From Rikenellaceae bacterium (lineage in GTDB: Bacteria > Bacteroidota > Bacteroidia > Bacteroidales > UBA932): a stretch of 64,000 nucleotides of DNA. Below are positions 7,839-15,217 of the stretch, one piece after another. Made by a program: the position numbers and the translations under genes. Position 1 is the stretch's first letter; each line of letters starts with the position of its first letter. Below the pieces are notes generated by a model, which saw nothing but the letters and a program-made list of their open reading frames with translations, was not told where the DNA came from and made no database searches. The DNA lies in NCBI GenBank assembly GCA_900771335.1, contig CAAGNP010000036.1:1-64000 (forward strand). The letters run 5' to 3'.

Positions 7839-9119
7839 ATGAAAAAGGATATTCAAATTTCTGAGCTTATCAAGCAAGAAGAGAACCGTCAGTCTCACGG
7901 TATAGAACTTATTGCTTCTGAGAACTTTGTAAGTAACGGCGTTCTTGAGGCATTGGGCTCCTGCTTAACAAACAAATATGCAGAAGGCTACCCTAAAGCA
8001 CGTTATTATGGTGGTTGCGAAGTGGTAGACCAAGTGGAGCAACTTGCCATCGACCGCATTTGCGAACTTTTCGGTGCAGAGTACGCTAACGTCCAACCTC
8101 ACTCTGGTGCACAGGCAAATATGGCAGTTTTCTTTGCTTGCTTGAAACCTGGCGACACATTCATGGGTCTTGACCTTTCACACGGTGGACACTTGACTCA
8201 CGGCTCACCTGTAAATATGTCCGGTGTAAACTACAAAGCTGTAGCTTACGGACTAAACGAAGAGACTGGTCTTGTAGACTATGAAGATATGGAGAGAAAA
8301 GCTCTTGAATACAGACCAAAACTTATCGTAGGTGGCGCATCTGCATACTCACGCGAATGGGATTGGGAGAGAATGAGAGCTATCGCTGACAAGATCGGAG
8401 CTATTTTTATGGTGGATATGGCTCACCCTGCAGGTCTTATCGCAGCAGGCCTTCTTAACAACCCTGTAAAATATGCACACATCGTAACCTCTACTACCCA
8501 CAAAACACTTAGAGGCCCTCGCGGTGGTATCATCCTTATCGGCAAAGATTTCGAGAACCCTTGGGGTCTTAAAACTCCTAAAGGTGAAGTTAAGAAGATG
8601 TCTCAGTTGATCAACTCAGCTGTGTTCCCAGGAATCCAGGGCGGTCCACTTGAGCACTGCATCGCAGCTAAAGCTGTGGCATTCTATGAGGCACTTCAGC
8701 CAGAATTCAAAGAGTACCAGATCCAAGTACAAAAGAATGCTAAAGCAATGGGTGAGGCATTCATGAAGAGAGGTTACAAAGTAGTATCAGGAGGTACAGA
8801 CAACCACCTTCTACTTATCGACCTACGCACCAAATTCCCTGAGCTAACAGGTAAAGTGGCAGAGAAGACCCTTGTACTTGCAGATATCACTGTAAACAAG
8901 AACATGGTTCCATTTGACAGCCGCACACCATTCACCACTTCAGGTATCAGAGTCGGCACACCTGCCATCACATCAAGAGGTCTTGTTGAAAAAGATATGG
9001 ATGGCATCGTAGAACTTATCGACCAGGTTCTAAGCAATGTTGACAATCCAGAGGTTATCGAAAAAGTTAAAGGTGAGGTTCGTGCCAAAATGCACGGTCT
9101 TCCACTTAACGCTTGGTAG
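7839..9119 (+). CDS. glyA: Serine hydroxymethyltransferase
   Basis: This 426-residue PLP enzyme interconverts serine and glycine while charging tetrahydrofolate with a one-carbon unit, feeding purine, thymidylate and formyl-Met pathways. The PLP lysine lies in the canonical STTHKTLRGPRGG block. Other family marks are YAEGYPKARYYGGC near the N-terminus, HGGHLTHG and the C-terminal FDSRTPFTTSGIRVGTPAITSRG. The length is typical. It stands alone, with its own promoter and a strong terminator. Confidence 0.98.
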   Translation: MKKDIQISELIKQEENRQSHGIELIASENFVSNGVLEALGSCLTNKYAEGYPKARYYGGCEVVDQVEQLAIDRICELFGAEYANVQPHSGAQANMAVFFACLKPGDTFMGLDLSHGGHLTHGSPVNMSGVNYKAVAYGLNEETGLVDYEDMERKALEYRPKLIVGGASAYSREWDWERMRAIADKIGAIFMVDMAHPAGLIAAGLLNNPVKYAHIVTSTTHKTLRGPRGGIILIGKDFENPWGLKTPKGEVKKMSQLINSAVFPGIQGGPLEHCIAAKAVAFYEALQPEFKEYQIQVQKNAKAMGEAFMKRGYKVVSGGTDNHLLLIDLRTKFPELTGKVAEKTLVLADITVNKNMVPFDSRTPFTTSGIRVGTPAITSRGLVEKDMDGIVELIDQVLSNVDNPEVIEKVKGEVRAKMHGLPLNAW

Positions 9120-9150
9120 CGAGCAACTGACAGGAAAGTCCTGACAACCA

Positions 9151-9189
9151 AAATGGGCACTGAAACAACCGTTTCTCTGCCCATTTTTT
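9151..9189 (+). terminator. Terminator of glyA
   Basis: The stem AAATGGGCA (9151-9159) pairs perfectly with TGCCCATTT (9178-9186). A smaller inner stem GAAAC/GTTTC (9162-9166, 9171-9175) sits inside it, and the T-run continues to 9189. The hairpin begins 31 bp after the glyA stop codon. Confidence 0.85.
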
Positions 9190-9236
9190 ATTCCCTATGA
9201 CCACAATCACAGAACAACACTAACCAGCACAACACA

Positions 9237-9362
9237 GACGGCACAACTACCACTAAACGACACTGACGGCACAATACCGACAGCACGACTACAACAGCAC
9301 AACTCTGACGGCACAACACCAACAGAACGACTCCGACAGCACAGCACCGACCAGTAAAATCC
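9237..9362. repeat. Degenerate 14-bp tandem repeat (minisatellite), nine units
   Basis: The stretch can be cut into nine consecutive 14-base units without gaps. Consensus units are GACGGCACAACACC or GACAGCACGACTAC, with alternating units such as AACAGCACAACTCT. The strand is strongly C/A-rich. The same pattern starts less regularly at about 9199. No convincing gene covers it; a minus-strand reading frame across it merely echoes the repeat. It abuts the left copy of the 152-bp structured repeat and fills the gap between the glyA terminator and the RAYT island. Confidence 0.75.
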
Positions 9363-9367
9363 GCCTA

Positions 9368-9519
9368 ACGAGATCGATAAGGCCCGGAAGGGGCGCGAGA
9401 GGGGACTCTCGCCGGCCCTGTGGTCCTTAACCCCTCGCACAAGCGTAGGGTTAAGGACCAAGATGTGCCCTACTGTCCTCAGCAGGACACATCCCGGGCC
9501 CCACCGATTTCACCCCCAC
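9368..9519. repeat. 152-bp structured direct repeat, copy A (cloverleaf)
   Basis: It is 144/152 identical to 10548-10699 in the same orientation. It is closed by an outer stem GGCCCGG (9381-9387) with CCGGGCC (9494-9500). Inside are three hairpins. The first is GGGC-GCGAGAG with CTCTCGC-GCCC (9391-9418) around a GGGA tetraloop. The second is a perfect 13-bp stem, 9421-9433 with 9448-9460, whose loop contains CGC/GCG. The third is at 9462-9493, with alternative pairings (TGTCCT-CAGC-AGGACA in this copy). It ends 10 bp before the stop codon of the minus-strand transposase gene. It looks like a REP/BIME-type palindromic element. Confidence 0.8.
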
Positions 9520-9529
9520 TAATCTTTAA

Positions 9530-10408
9530 TCACACAAAACCCTTAAGTATATTCACATTGACATTGAGCATCCTGGATATCTGTTTATGGGTAGCCCCAT
9601 ATTCATAACGTAGCTTTTTGGCCATCTGAATTCGCTGCGACATATTGAGCAGCCCCTTCTTCTCCAACCCAAACATCTCTCGGGTAAGACTATCTGTGAT
9701 AGACCTCATCTCCTTATCGGGAATAAATGAGCTGACACTTTGAGAGAGTTTCATATCTATCTTTCCTTCCAGCTTCTTGGCGAGAAAATACAGATACCTG
9801 TTAGGTGAACGATATATAGACTCCACTATTCTATAATCCACAAAACATCTCGGATTGATCATCCCAGACTGATCTATCTCCCAATCTCGAGGAATATCCA
9901 CTCGTGTCGACAATTGTTTTTTCAGAATTTTAAGACTCCTCTCCCCTATCTTTTCAAACCCAGCAAGCAAAGCGTTCATCGAAAGGGTATCCTTAAAGAA
10001 ATACCGAGACATTCCCCACCTGTACTCTGTAGGCATACATCGGTAACCGGCCATAATACTGTTTCTGTCCACATAAGCTATCTCTTCCATCAAAGCTTCC
10101 TCTGAGCCAACAGGGACTATAGTAGTGTCTACCTTGGCAAGATGGTTAGCTATATTGTGTCTATGGGATACCCACTTTCCGGTCATCTGCTTATATTTAT
10201 TTATAAAATCCTTACATATAGGGAGACTCCCATTCAAGATAAAATGTACGTGTGTGTCCATTAATATAAAATCAACTACCGTAACATTTACACTCAACAC
10301 ACAAAAGCCGATCCGATTGATTCCTGCGATAAAATCAAATTCATCCCTAAACATCCATGGAAGATCTTCTCCCTTGGTACACACGTGGTAATATGTGGTC
10401 GCCACCAT
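9530..10408 (-). CDS. REP-associated tyrosine transposase (RAYT, Y1/HUH family)
   Basis: This 292-residue protein belongs to the IS200-like Y1 transposase superfamily, which cuts and joins single-stranded DNA at hairpins through a phosphotyrosine. The N-terminal YYHVCTKGEDLPWMF block (residues 6-20) and the HUH motif DTHVHFIL (His53, His55) are clear. The likely nucleophile is Tyr112 in AYVDRNSIMAGYR, 57 residues after the HUH as in other RAYTs. The C-terminal about 60 residues end in a helix-turn-helix (QRIQMAKKLRYEYGATHKQISRML), probably for DNA recognition. It appears intact. It lies between two copies of a structured repeat, its stop codon 10 bp from copy A. The cellular role of RAYTs is generally the scattering of REP palindromes; here that is inference. 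Confidence 0.82.
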   Translation of the reverse strand: MVATTYYHVCTKGEDLPWMFRDEFDFIAGINRIGFCVLSVNVTVVDFILMDTHVHFILNGSLPICKDFINKYKQMTGKWVSHRHNIANHLAKVDTTIVPVGSEEALMEEIAYVDRNSIMAGYRCMPTEYRWGMSRYFFKDTLSMNALLAGFEKIGERSLKILKKQLSTRVDIPRDWEIDQSGMINPRCFVDYRIVESIYRSPNRYLYFLAKKLEGKIDMKLSQSVSSFIPDKEMRSITDSLTREMFGLEKKGLLNMSQRIQMAKKLRYEYGATHKQISRMLNVNVNILKGFV

Positions 10409-10487
10409 ACAGATATCTTTAGAGGCCTACTAACTACACTGCCCAACACCACCCAGGCCATTTTGGTGGACTACTTGAGTTCGTTGA

Positions 10488-10518
10488 CAAATATCACCAT
10501 TAAAATCGTAATTTCAAA
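10488..10518 (-). promoter_or_regulatory. Probable promoter of the RAYT gene
   Basis: On the minus strand TTTG (complement of 10515-10518) and GATATTTG (complement of 10488-10495, one mismatch to TAnnTTTG) are separated by 19 bp. The predicted start near 10482 leaves a leader of about 75 nt. It lies between repeat copy B and the gene. Confidence 0.5.
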
Positions 10519-10547
10519 ACACTTAAAGAGAACTTTTAAAAGTCGGC

Positions 10548-10699
10548 ACGAAGTCGATAAGGCCCGGAAGGGGCGCGAGAGGGAACTCTCGCCAGCCCTG
10601 TGGTCCTTAACCCCTCGCACAAGCGTAGGGTTAAGGACCAAGATGTGCCCTGCAGCCCTCAGCAGGGCACATCCCGGGCCCCACCGATTTCACCCCCAC
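10548..10699. repeat. 152-bp structured direct repeat, copy B (cloverleaf)
   Basis: This is the second copy of the 9368-9519 element, 140 bp upstream of the RAYT start codon. It keeps the outer stem (10561-10567 with 10674-10680) and all three hairpins. Compared with copy A, one change turns the first tetraloop from GGGA to GGAA (both GNRA), and another falls in the bulge of the same hairpin. In the third hairpin the changes create a perfect 12-bp stem GATGTGCCCTGC/GCAGGGCACATC. The remainder of the gene-free stretch, 10409-10547 and 10700-10731, holds only the RAYT promoter and no other recognisable feature. Confidence 0.8.
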
Positions 10700-10731
10700 A
10701 TTCCTTATAGTCCGCCTGACATTCCTGACAC

Positions 10732-10758
10732 AAAAAGAGCTGACCTTTTGGCCAGCTC
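10732..10758 (-). terminator. Terminator of the dnaB-rnf-TPR operon
   Basis: The stem GAGCTG (10737-10742) pairs with CAGCTC (10753-10758), extended by CC/GG around a TTTT loop with one A-C mismatch. On the minus strand it is followed by a U-run (complement of 10732-10736). It lies 29 bp beyond the stop codon of the last operon gene. Confidence 0.75.
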
Positions 10759-10787
10759 CTTCAGTTTAATTTTTGTGTTTATAACGA

Positions 10788-11060
10788 TTATGGATTCATC
10801 AGGTCCTTATTTACAAATCTTATGATATCGTAGATGGACTCTATAGCTGCATCAGCAGGTCCGCCAGGCTCAATCATCTTGGCCTTACCATAGGCATTGA
10901 TAGCTTCACCCCACATCTGCTGTCTTCGGTAGATACCACCCAGAAGGTACCACCCTTTTGCATTATTTGGTTCTGACTTGAGAAAATCCTGCAATGCAGT
11001 AAAAGCTGCCTCTATCTTCCCTTCTGCCAAAGTCTTTTCTATATTGACCAATGTATCCAT
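10788..11060 (-). CDS. Small tetratricopeptide-repeat protein
   Basis: This 90-residue protein contains about two TPR motifs; the clearest is AKGWYLLGGIYRRQQMWGEAINAYGKAKMIEP, preceded by a partial helix pair around ALQDFLKSEPNN. It has no signal peptide and no membrane segment, so it is probably a cytoplasmic adaptor for protein-protein contacts. It is the last gene of the rnf operon, 11 bp after rnfA, and just before the operon terminator. That position suggests a link to Rnf assembly or function, but this is inference from context only. Confidence 0.75.
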   Translation of the reverse strand: MDTLVNIEKTLAEGKIEAAFTALQDFLKSEPNNAKGWYLLGGIYRRQQMWGEAINAYGKAKMIEPGGPADAAIESIYDIIRFVNKDLMNP

Positions 11061-11071
11061 AACATTTCCGA

Positions 11072-11686
11072 TTATACAAGTCCGCTGAATCCCATAAATG
11101 CCATAGCCATGATACCGGCTGTGATAAGGGCGATAGGAACACCTCTGAATGCCTTAGGTACACTATTGAGATCCAATTGCTCTCTAATACCTGCAAACAG
11201 CACCATAGCCACACTATAACCGATAGCGTTTGCAATAGCAAATACCACAGCCTGACCAAGGTTCATCATAGCAGGATTAGCAGCACCTACATTATTGATA
11301 AAATCGAACTCTTTAGAAACTACCTGGATAGCCACACCCAATACCACACAGTTTGTAGTGATAAGTGGAAGGAAGATACCAAGTGCCTGATATAGAGATG
11401 GAGAGATCTTTTTAAGGATAATCTCTACCATCTGCACAAGAGCAGCGATTACAAGGATGAATGCCACAGTCTGCATAAACTCGATACCAAATGCCTCAAG
11501 TACATATTTTTGGAGCAAATAGGTAACCAAAGTTGCCAATGCCATTACGAAAGTAACAGCAGCAGACATACCAGCAGCGGTACTAACTTTCTTAGAGACA
11601 CCTAAGAATGGGCAAATACCCAAAAACTGAGCAAGTACTACGTTATTTACAAATACTGCCGAAATTATTATGATAAAATATTCCAT
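11072..11686 (-). CDS. rnfA: Rnf electron transport complex subunit A
   Basis: This 204-residue protein has six predicted membrane helices. The family marks are VFVNNVVLAQFLGICPFLGVS near the N-terminus and LPLITTNCVVLGVA in the middle, each with a conserved Cys that helps hold an Fe-S centre between RnfA and RnfE in known structures. It is part of the ferredoxin:NAD+ oxidoreductase that pumps Na+ or H+ across the inner membrane. It lies 2 bp downstream of rnfE. Confidence 0.95.
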   Translation of the reverse strand: MEYFIIIISAVFVNNVVLAQFLGICPFLGVSKKVSTAAGMSAAVTFVMALATLVTYLLQKYVLEAFGIEFMQTVAFILVIAALVQMVEIILKKISPSLYQALGIFLPLITTNCVVLGVAIQVVSKEFDFINNVGAANPAMMNLGQAVVFAIANAIGYSVAMVLFAGIREQLDLNSVPKAFRGVPIALITAGIMAMAFMGFSGLV

Positions 11687-11688
11687 AC

Positions 11689-12285
11689 CTATGCCTCTTT
11701 ACTAGTTAGTTTCTTAAACAATACCAATAGATAACCCAAAACCAAGAAAGCACCAGGAGCAAGCACGAATGCCAACATACCATCACCTTCCATAAGTTTA
11801 AAGCCGAATGCAGAACCGCTGCCAAGGAGCTCTCTCACAAGACCGATAACAGTCAATGCAATTGTAAAACCAAGACCTACGCCCACTCCGTCAAGAGCTG
11901 AGTCCACCACACCGTTCTTGTTTGCAAAAGCCTCTGCACGGCCAAGAACAATACAGTTAACCACGATAAGGGGAATGAACAGACCCAATGTCTCATATAG
12001 AGATGGAACATATGCCTGAAGCAAAAGCTGGAGGATAGTTACAAATGCTGCGATTACCACAATATAAGAAGGAATACGAACCTTGTCAGGAATCACCTTT
12101 GCAATAGCAGAGATAACCATATTGGACAAGATAAGGACAAACATTGTAGCCACACCCATACCAAGACCGTTGATCGCAGAAGTGGTAGTACCAAGGGTTG
12201 GACACATACCCAACACTAAAACAAATGTAGGGTTGTTTTTGATGATACCATCAGTAATTAGTTTCAATTTTCCCATAACATTCAT
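11689..12285 (-). CDS. rnfE: Rnf electron transport complex subunit E
   Basis: This 198-residue inner-membrane protein is paralogous to RnfA. It shows FVLVLGMCPTLGTTTSAINGLGMG near the start and FIPLIVVNCIVLGRAEAFA, the conserved Cys-bearing helices. Its start codon overlaps the rnfG stop (TAATG). A start three codons later (MGKLKLITDG) matches the family N-terminus equally well. It works with RnfA to pass electrons across the membrane in the Rnf complex. Confidence 0.95.
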   Translation of the reverse strand: MNVMGKLKLITDGIIKNNPTFVLVLGMCPTLGTTTSAINGLGMGVATMFVLILSNMVISAIAKVIPDKVRIPSYIVVIAAFVTILQLLLQAYVPSLYETLGLFIPLIVVNCIVLGRAEAFANKNGVVDSALDGVGVGLGFTIALTVIGLVRELLGSGSAFGFKLMEGDGMLAFVLAPGAFLVLGYLLVLFKKLTSKEA

Positions 12286-12860
12286 TATTTAGATTGGATT
12301 TTCTGAAATACACCATAAGCTGCCTCAACACCCTTCAAGAAACCTCTGGAAGTGATGGTTGAAGCTGTAATGGCATCAATTGAGCCACCATCATTTTTGA
12401 CGATAAGCTTTGTCTGGGCAGGGTCTAGACCTTTAAGCTGAACTCTGGTAGGGATATTCTCATCAAGAATTTTGGCACCAAGACCAGGAGTCTCACCTGA
12501 AGCTGCCACTACTGATGTGTTGTAGATAACACCATCAGGGGTAAAGCCCACCATAATCTGGATAGGACCACCGAAACCACCGGATTTGACCTCTACAGCA
12601 TAACCTACGATCTGGTCACCTTTCTTTGCAGGGTACACCTTGCTGACTTTAGCTCCATCTTCAATCTCAAATACCTCATCAGATGGTACATTGTCAAACT
12701 CAGGAACTACAGCTGAGATAGCGGCATTAACTTTAGCAACCTCTGCTTTGGCGATTGGATCTTTAGTCATATTGAACACTACAGCCAAAAGTGCAGAAGC
12801 GATAAGACAGATAGCGGTAAGTACCACTACCATATTTGTAAATGATGATTTACTTGCCAT
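12285..12860 (-). CDS. rnfG: Rnf electron transport complex subunit G
   Basis: This 191-residue protein has one N-terminal membrane anchor and a periplasmic FMN-binding domain. The expected covalent FMN threonine lies in DAITASTITSRGF near the C-terminus, and GETPGLGAKI is the second family mark. It overlaps the end of rnfD by 11 bp and is preceded by a complete Shine-Dalgarno sequence AAGGAGGTGA, unusual for this lineage. It carries electrons on the periplasmic side of the Rnf complex. Confidence 0.95.
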   Translation of the reverse strand: MASKSSFTNMVVVLTAICLIASALLAVVFNMTKDPIAKAEVAKVNAAISAVVPEFDNVPSDEVFEIEDGAKVSKVYPAKKGDQIVGYAVEVKSGGFGGPIQIMVGFTPDGVIYNTSVVAASGETPGLGAKILDENIPTRVQLKGLDPAQTKLIVKNDGGSIDAITASTITSRGFLKGVEAAYGVFQKIQSK

Positions 12861-13857
12861 TTTTCACCTCCTTCCCGAATCTTGCGGGTTTACAATATTT
12901 GTTAAGCAATGGAACTACCATATTCATGATAAGGATAGCAAATGATACACCTTCAGGATATGCACCGAAATATCTGATCAATACTGTAAGAAGACCGATA
13001 CCGACACCAAAGATAATCTGGCCGACAGTACTCATAGGAGAGGTAACATAGTCAGTAGCCATAAAGATGGCACCGAGAAGAACACCACCTGTAAGGATAT
13101 TGAAGATAGGATCGGTAAACTGTGCTGGGTTAGCCAACCAGAAAATACCTGATACCACAAAGATGGTTCCAATGATAGATAGTGGAATGGTAGGTTTGAT
13201 AACCCTTCTCACTAGAAGATATACAAAACCAAGGATCAATGCCAAAGCAGAAACCTCACCCACAGATCCACCTATCTTAGTGAACAACATGTGTACATAA
13301 GAGATCTCAGGGTTAGCAGCCATGATTTGCTCGATAGTAAGACCATTTGAAAGGCCCTCTTTGATCAATGCAAGAGGGGTAGCACCTGTTGCTGCATCTA
13401 CGCCCTCTCTAAACCATGAAGCAGGAACACTCCAGTCAGTCATAAGGACAGGGAAAGATACCAATAGGAATACACGACCCACAAGTGCAGGGTTAAAGAT
13501 GTTCTGGCCCAAACCACCGAAAGTCATTTTAGCCACACCGATAGCCACAATAGAGCCGATAAGGATCATCCAGCCTGGTGAGCTTGGTGGCAAGTTAAGA
13601 GCTAACAACAGACCAGTCAATGCTGCAGTATAGTCATTGATGGTAACTTGAGTCTTCAGAATATATTTCTGAATTACATACTCCACTGCAACGCAAGAAG
13701 CAACACCCACAAGTGCAAGTTTGATAGCAGAGAAACCGAAGAAATAGATAGAGACCAATAGAGATGGACACAATGCGATAATCACATCTCTCATGATTCT
13801 CTGGGTATTCTCTACGCTATGGATGTGTGGAGAAGGTGAGACAATTAGTTTTCTCAT
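12850..13857 (-). CDS. rnfD: Rnf electron transport complex subunit D
   Basis: This 335-residue polytopic inner-membrane protein is of the NqrB/RnfD family. The covalent FMN site is the Thr in GATPLALIKEG (about residue 180), and GGLGQNIFNPALVGRVFLL and FMATDYVTSPMS are conserved blocks. It is thought to be the main ion-translocating subunit. It lies 22 bp downstream of rnfC and overlaps rnfG by 11 bp. Confidence 0.95.
   Translation of the reverse strand: MRKLIVSPSPHIHSVENTQRIMRDVIIALCPSLLVSIYFFGFSAIKLALVGVASCVAVEYVIQKYILKTQVTINDYTAALTGLLLALNLPPSSPGWMILIGSIVAIGVAKMTFGGLGQNIFNPALVGRVFLLVSFPVLMTDWSVPASWFREGVDAATGATPLALIKEGLSNGLTIEQIMAANPEISYVHMLFTKIGGSVGEVSALALILGFVYLLVRRVIKPTIPLSIIGTIFVVSGIFWLANPAQFTDPIFNILTGGVLLGAIFMATDYVTSPMSTVGQIIFGVGIGLLTVLIRYFGAYPEGVSFAILIMNMVVPLLNKYCKPARFGKEVKNGK
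12864..12873 (-). promoter_or_regulatory. Strong Shine-Dalgarno site of rnfG
   Basis: The minus strand reads AAGGAGGTGA, a complete anti-SD match, with 6 nt between AGGAGG and the ATG at 12860. It lies inside the last codons of rnfD. Most genes in this window have no such site. Confidence 0.7.
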
Positions 13858-13879
13858 ATTTTAAATTATTTTTTGTTCA

Positions 13880-15211
13880 CTATTTTTTTGGACGGCTACG
13901 CATAATTTTCATAACCTCAGCTTTAGAAGCTCTGATGTGGTCAAGTAGTGGAATGTATGCAGGACAAGAGAACAGACAGCAACCACATTCGATACAGTCG
14001 TAGATCTTGTTCTCCTCAAGTTCATCATACATGCCGTTTCTTGAGTATCTCACCAATAGATAAGGCTCAAGACCCATAGGGCAAGCGTCAATACATTTAC
14101 CACATCTGATACAGTTGGACTCAGGTTTTCTCTTAGTCTCCTCTTCTGTCAACATAAGGATGGCAGAGCTGCTCTTCACAGTGGCAGCAAGAAGATTTGA
14201 GACAGCTTTACCCATCATAGGACCACCGCTGATAACCTTGGCAGCATCTTTAGGGATACGACCAATAGCGTCAAGTAGGTTGATGATAGGGGTACCTGCT
14301 CTCAGACGGAAGTTTCTCTGCTGCTCAGAGCAGTTACCTGTAACAGTCACGATGCCTTCAAATAGAGGTTTGTTCTTCTGAACTGCCTCATATACAGCAA
14401 GTGCAGTACCACAGTTCTGAACCACAGCACCTGCATCGATAGGAAGACCCATAGAAGGTACTCTTCTGCCGGTCAACGCTTCGATAAGCTGTTTCTCACC
14501 ACCTTGTGGATATTTCTTTTTCAAAGGTACGATTTCAATCTCAGGATATTGGGCAGCGTAAGTTTTCAACTTGGCAATTGCCTCTGGCTTGTTCTCCTCA
14601 ACACCGAAACGGCATTTGGTAACATCCAATGCCTTCATCATAATTTTGGCACCGATAAGAACTTGCTCTGGCTGCTCAAGCATCAAACGATAGTCAGAGG
14701 TCAAGAAAGGTTCACACTCTGCACCGTTGATTAGAAGGTATTCTGCCACTTTGCCTGGAGGAGGGGTAAGTTTGATATGGGTAGGGAATGATGCTCCACC
14801 AAGACCCACAATACCACACTCTTGAATTTTCTTGATAATCTCCTCTTTAGAGAGTTTGATCTCCCTTACGATATCTGGAGTTCTGTCGATGCTCTCTTCC
14901 CACTCGTCTCCCTCAACATCGATGATAACGTGCATTACAGGGTTGCCTGCAAGATCTGCATATGGTTCCACTGCTGCCACTGTACCAGATACAGATGAGT
15001 GAATATTGGCAGAAACGAAACCTGAAGGTTTTGCGATCAATTGTCCAACTTTCACCTTATCCCCTTTCTGAACGATAGGCTCTGCTGGAGCACCGAGGTG
15101 TTGGGCCATCGAAAGGTAAGCTTTCTCCAATACTGGGAAATCCTCAATAGCGCAATCTTTCGATATTTTAGAATCGTTGGGGTGTACACCGCCGATTTTA
15201 AATGTTTTCAT
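13880..15211 (-). CDS. rnfC: Rnf electron transport complex subunit C
   Basis: This 443-residue peripheral subunit binds NADH/FMN and carries two 4Fe-4S clusters. The clusters are CIRCGKCIDACPMGL (about residues 370-385) and CIECGCCLFSCPAYIPLL (about 408-425). The central nucleotide-binding block GIVGLGGASFPTHIK and AECEPFLTSDYRLM-type region are conserved. There is no long Ala-rich C-terminal extension as in enterobacterial RnfC. It lies 6 bp after rnfB. Confidence 0.96.
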   Translation of the reverse strand: MKTFKIGGVHPNDSKISKDCAIEDFPVLEKAYLSMAQHLGAPAEPIVQKGDKVKVGQLIAKPSGFVSANIHSSVSGTVAAVEPYADLAGNPVMHVIIDVEGDEWEESIDRTPDIVREIKLSKEEIIKKIQECGIVGLGGASFPTHIKLTPPPGKVAEYLLINGAECEPFLTSDYRLMLEQPEQVLIGAKIMMKALDVTKCRFGVEENKPEAIAKLKTYAAQYPEIEIVPLKKKYPQGGEKQLIEALTGRRVPSMGLPIDAGAVVQNCGTALAVYEAVQKNKPLFEGIVTVTGNCSEQQRNFRLRAGTPIINLLDAIGRIPKDAAKVISGGPMMGKAVSNLLAATVKSSSAILMLTEEETKRKPESNCIRCGKCIDACPMGLEPYLLVRYSRNGMYDELEENKIYDCIECGCCLFSCPAYIPLLDHIRASKAEVMKIMRSRPKK

Positions 15212-15217
15212 ATCTCA

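Larger units (their letters stand above)
9368..10699 (-). mobile_element. RAYT gene with flanking structured repeats (REPtron-like unit)
   Basis: A Y1 (HUH) tyrosine transposase gene on the minus strand is bracketed by two 152-bp near-identical, directly repeated palindromic units with a spacing of 1180 bp. This is the layout of a REP-associated tyrosine transposase with its cognate palindromes. No terminal inverted repeats, accessory tnpB or target duplications were found, which argues against an ordinary IS200/IS605 element. Homologous recombination between the repeats would delete the gene and leave a single repeat. Confidence 0.6.

Noticed and set aside
9207..9461. Minus-strand reading frame of 84 codons across the minisatellite and repeat copy A
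   Set aside because: Its sequence merely translates the 14-bp repeat and a palindromic element; there is no promoter, ribosome site or family resemblance.
9368..10699. CRISPR array or ordinary IS200/IS605 element
   Set aside because: There are only two long repeats with a gene between them and no spacers, and no tnpB or distinct left and right ends; the RAYT interpretation fits better.
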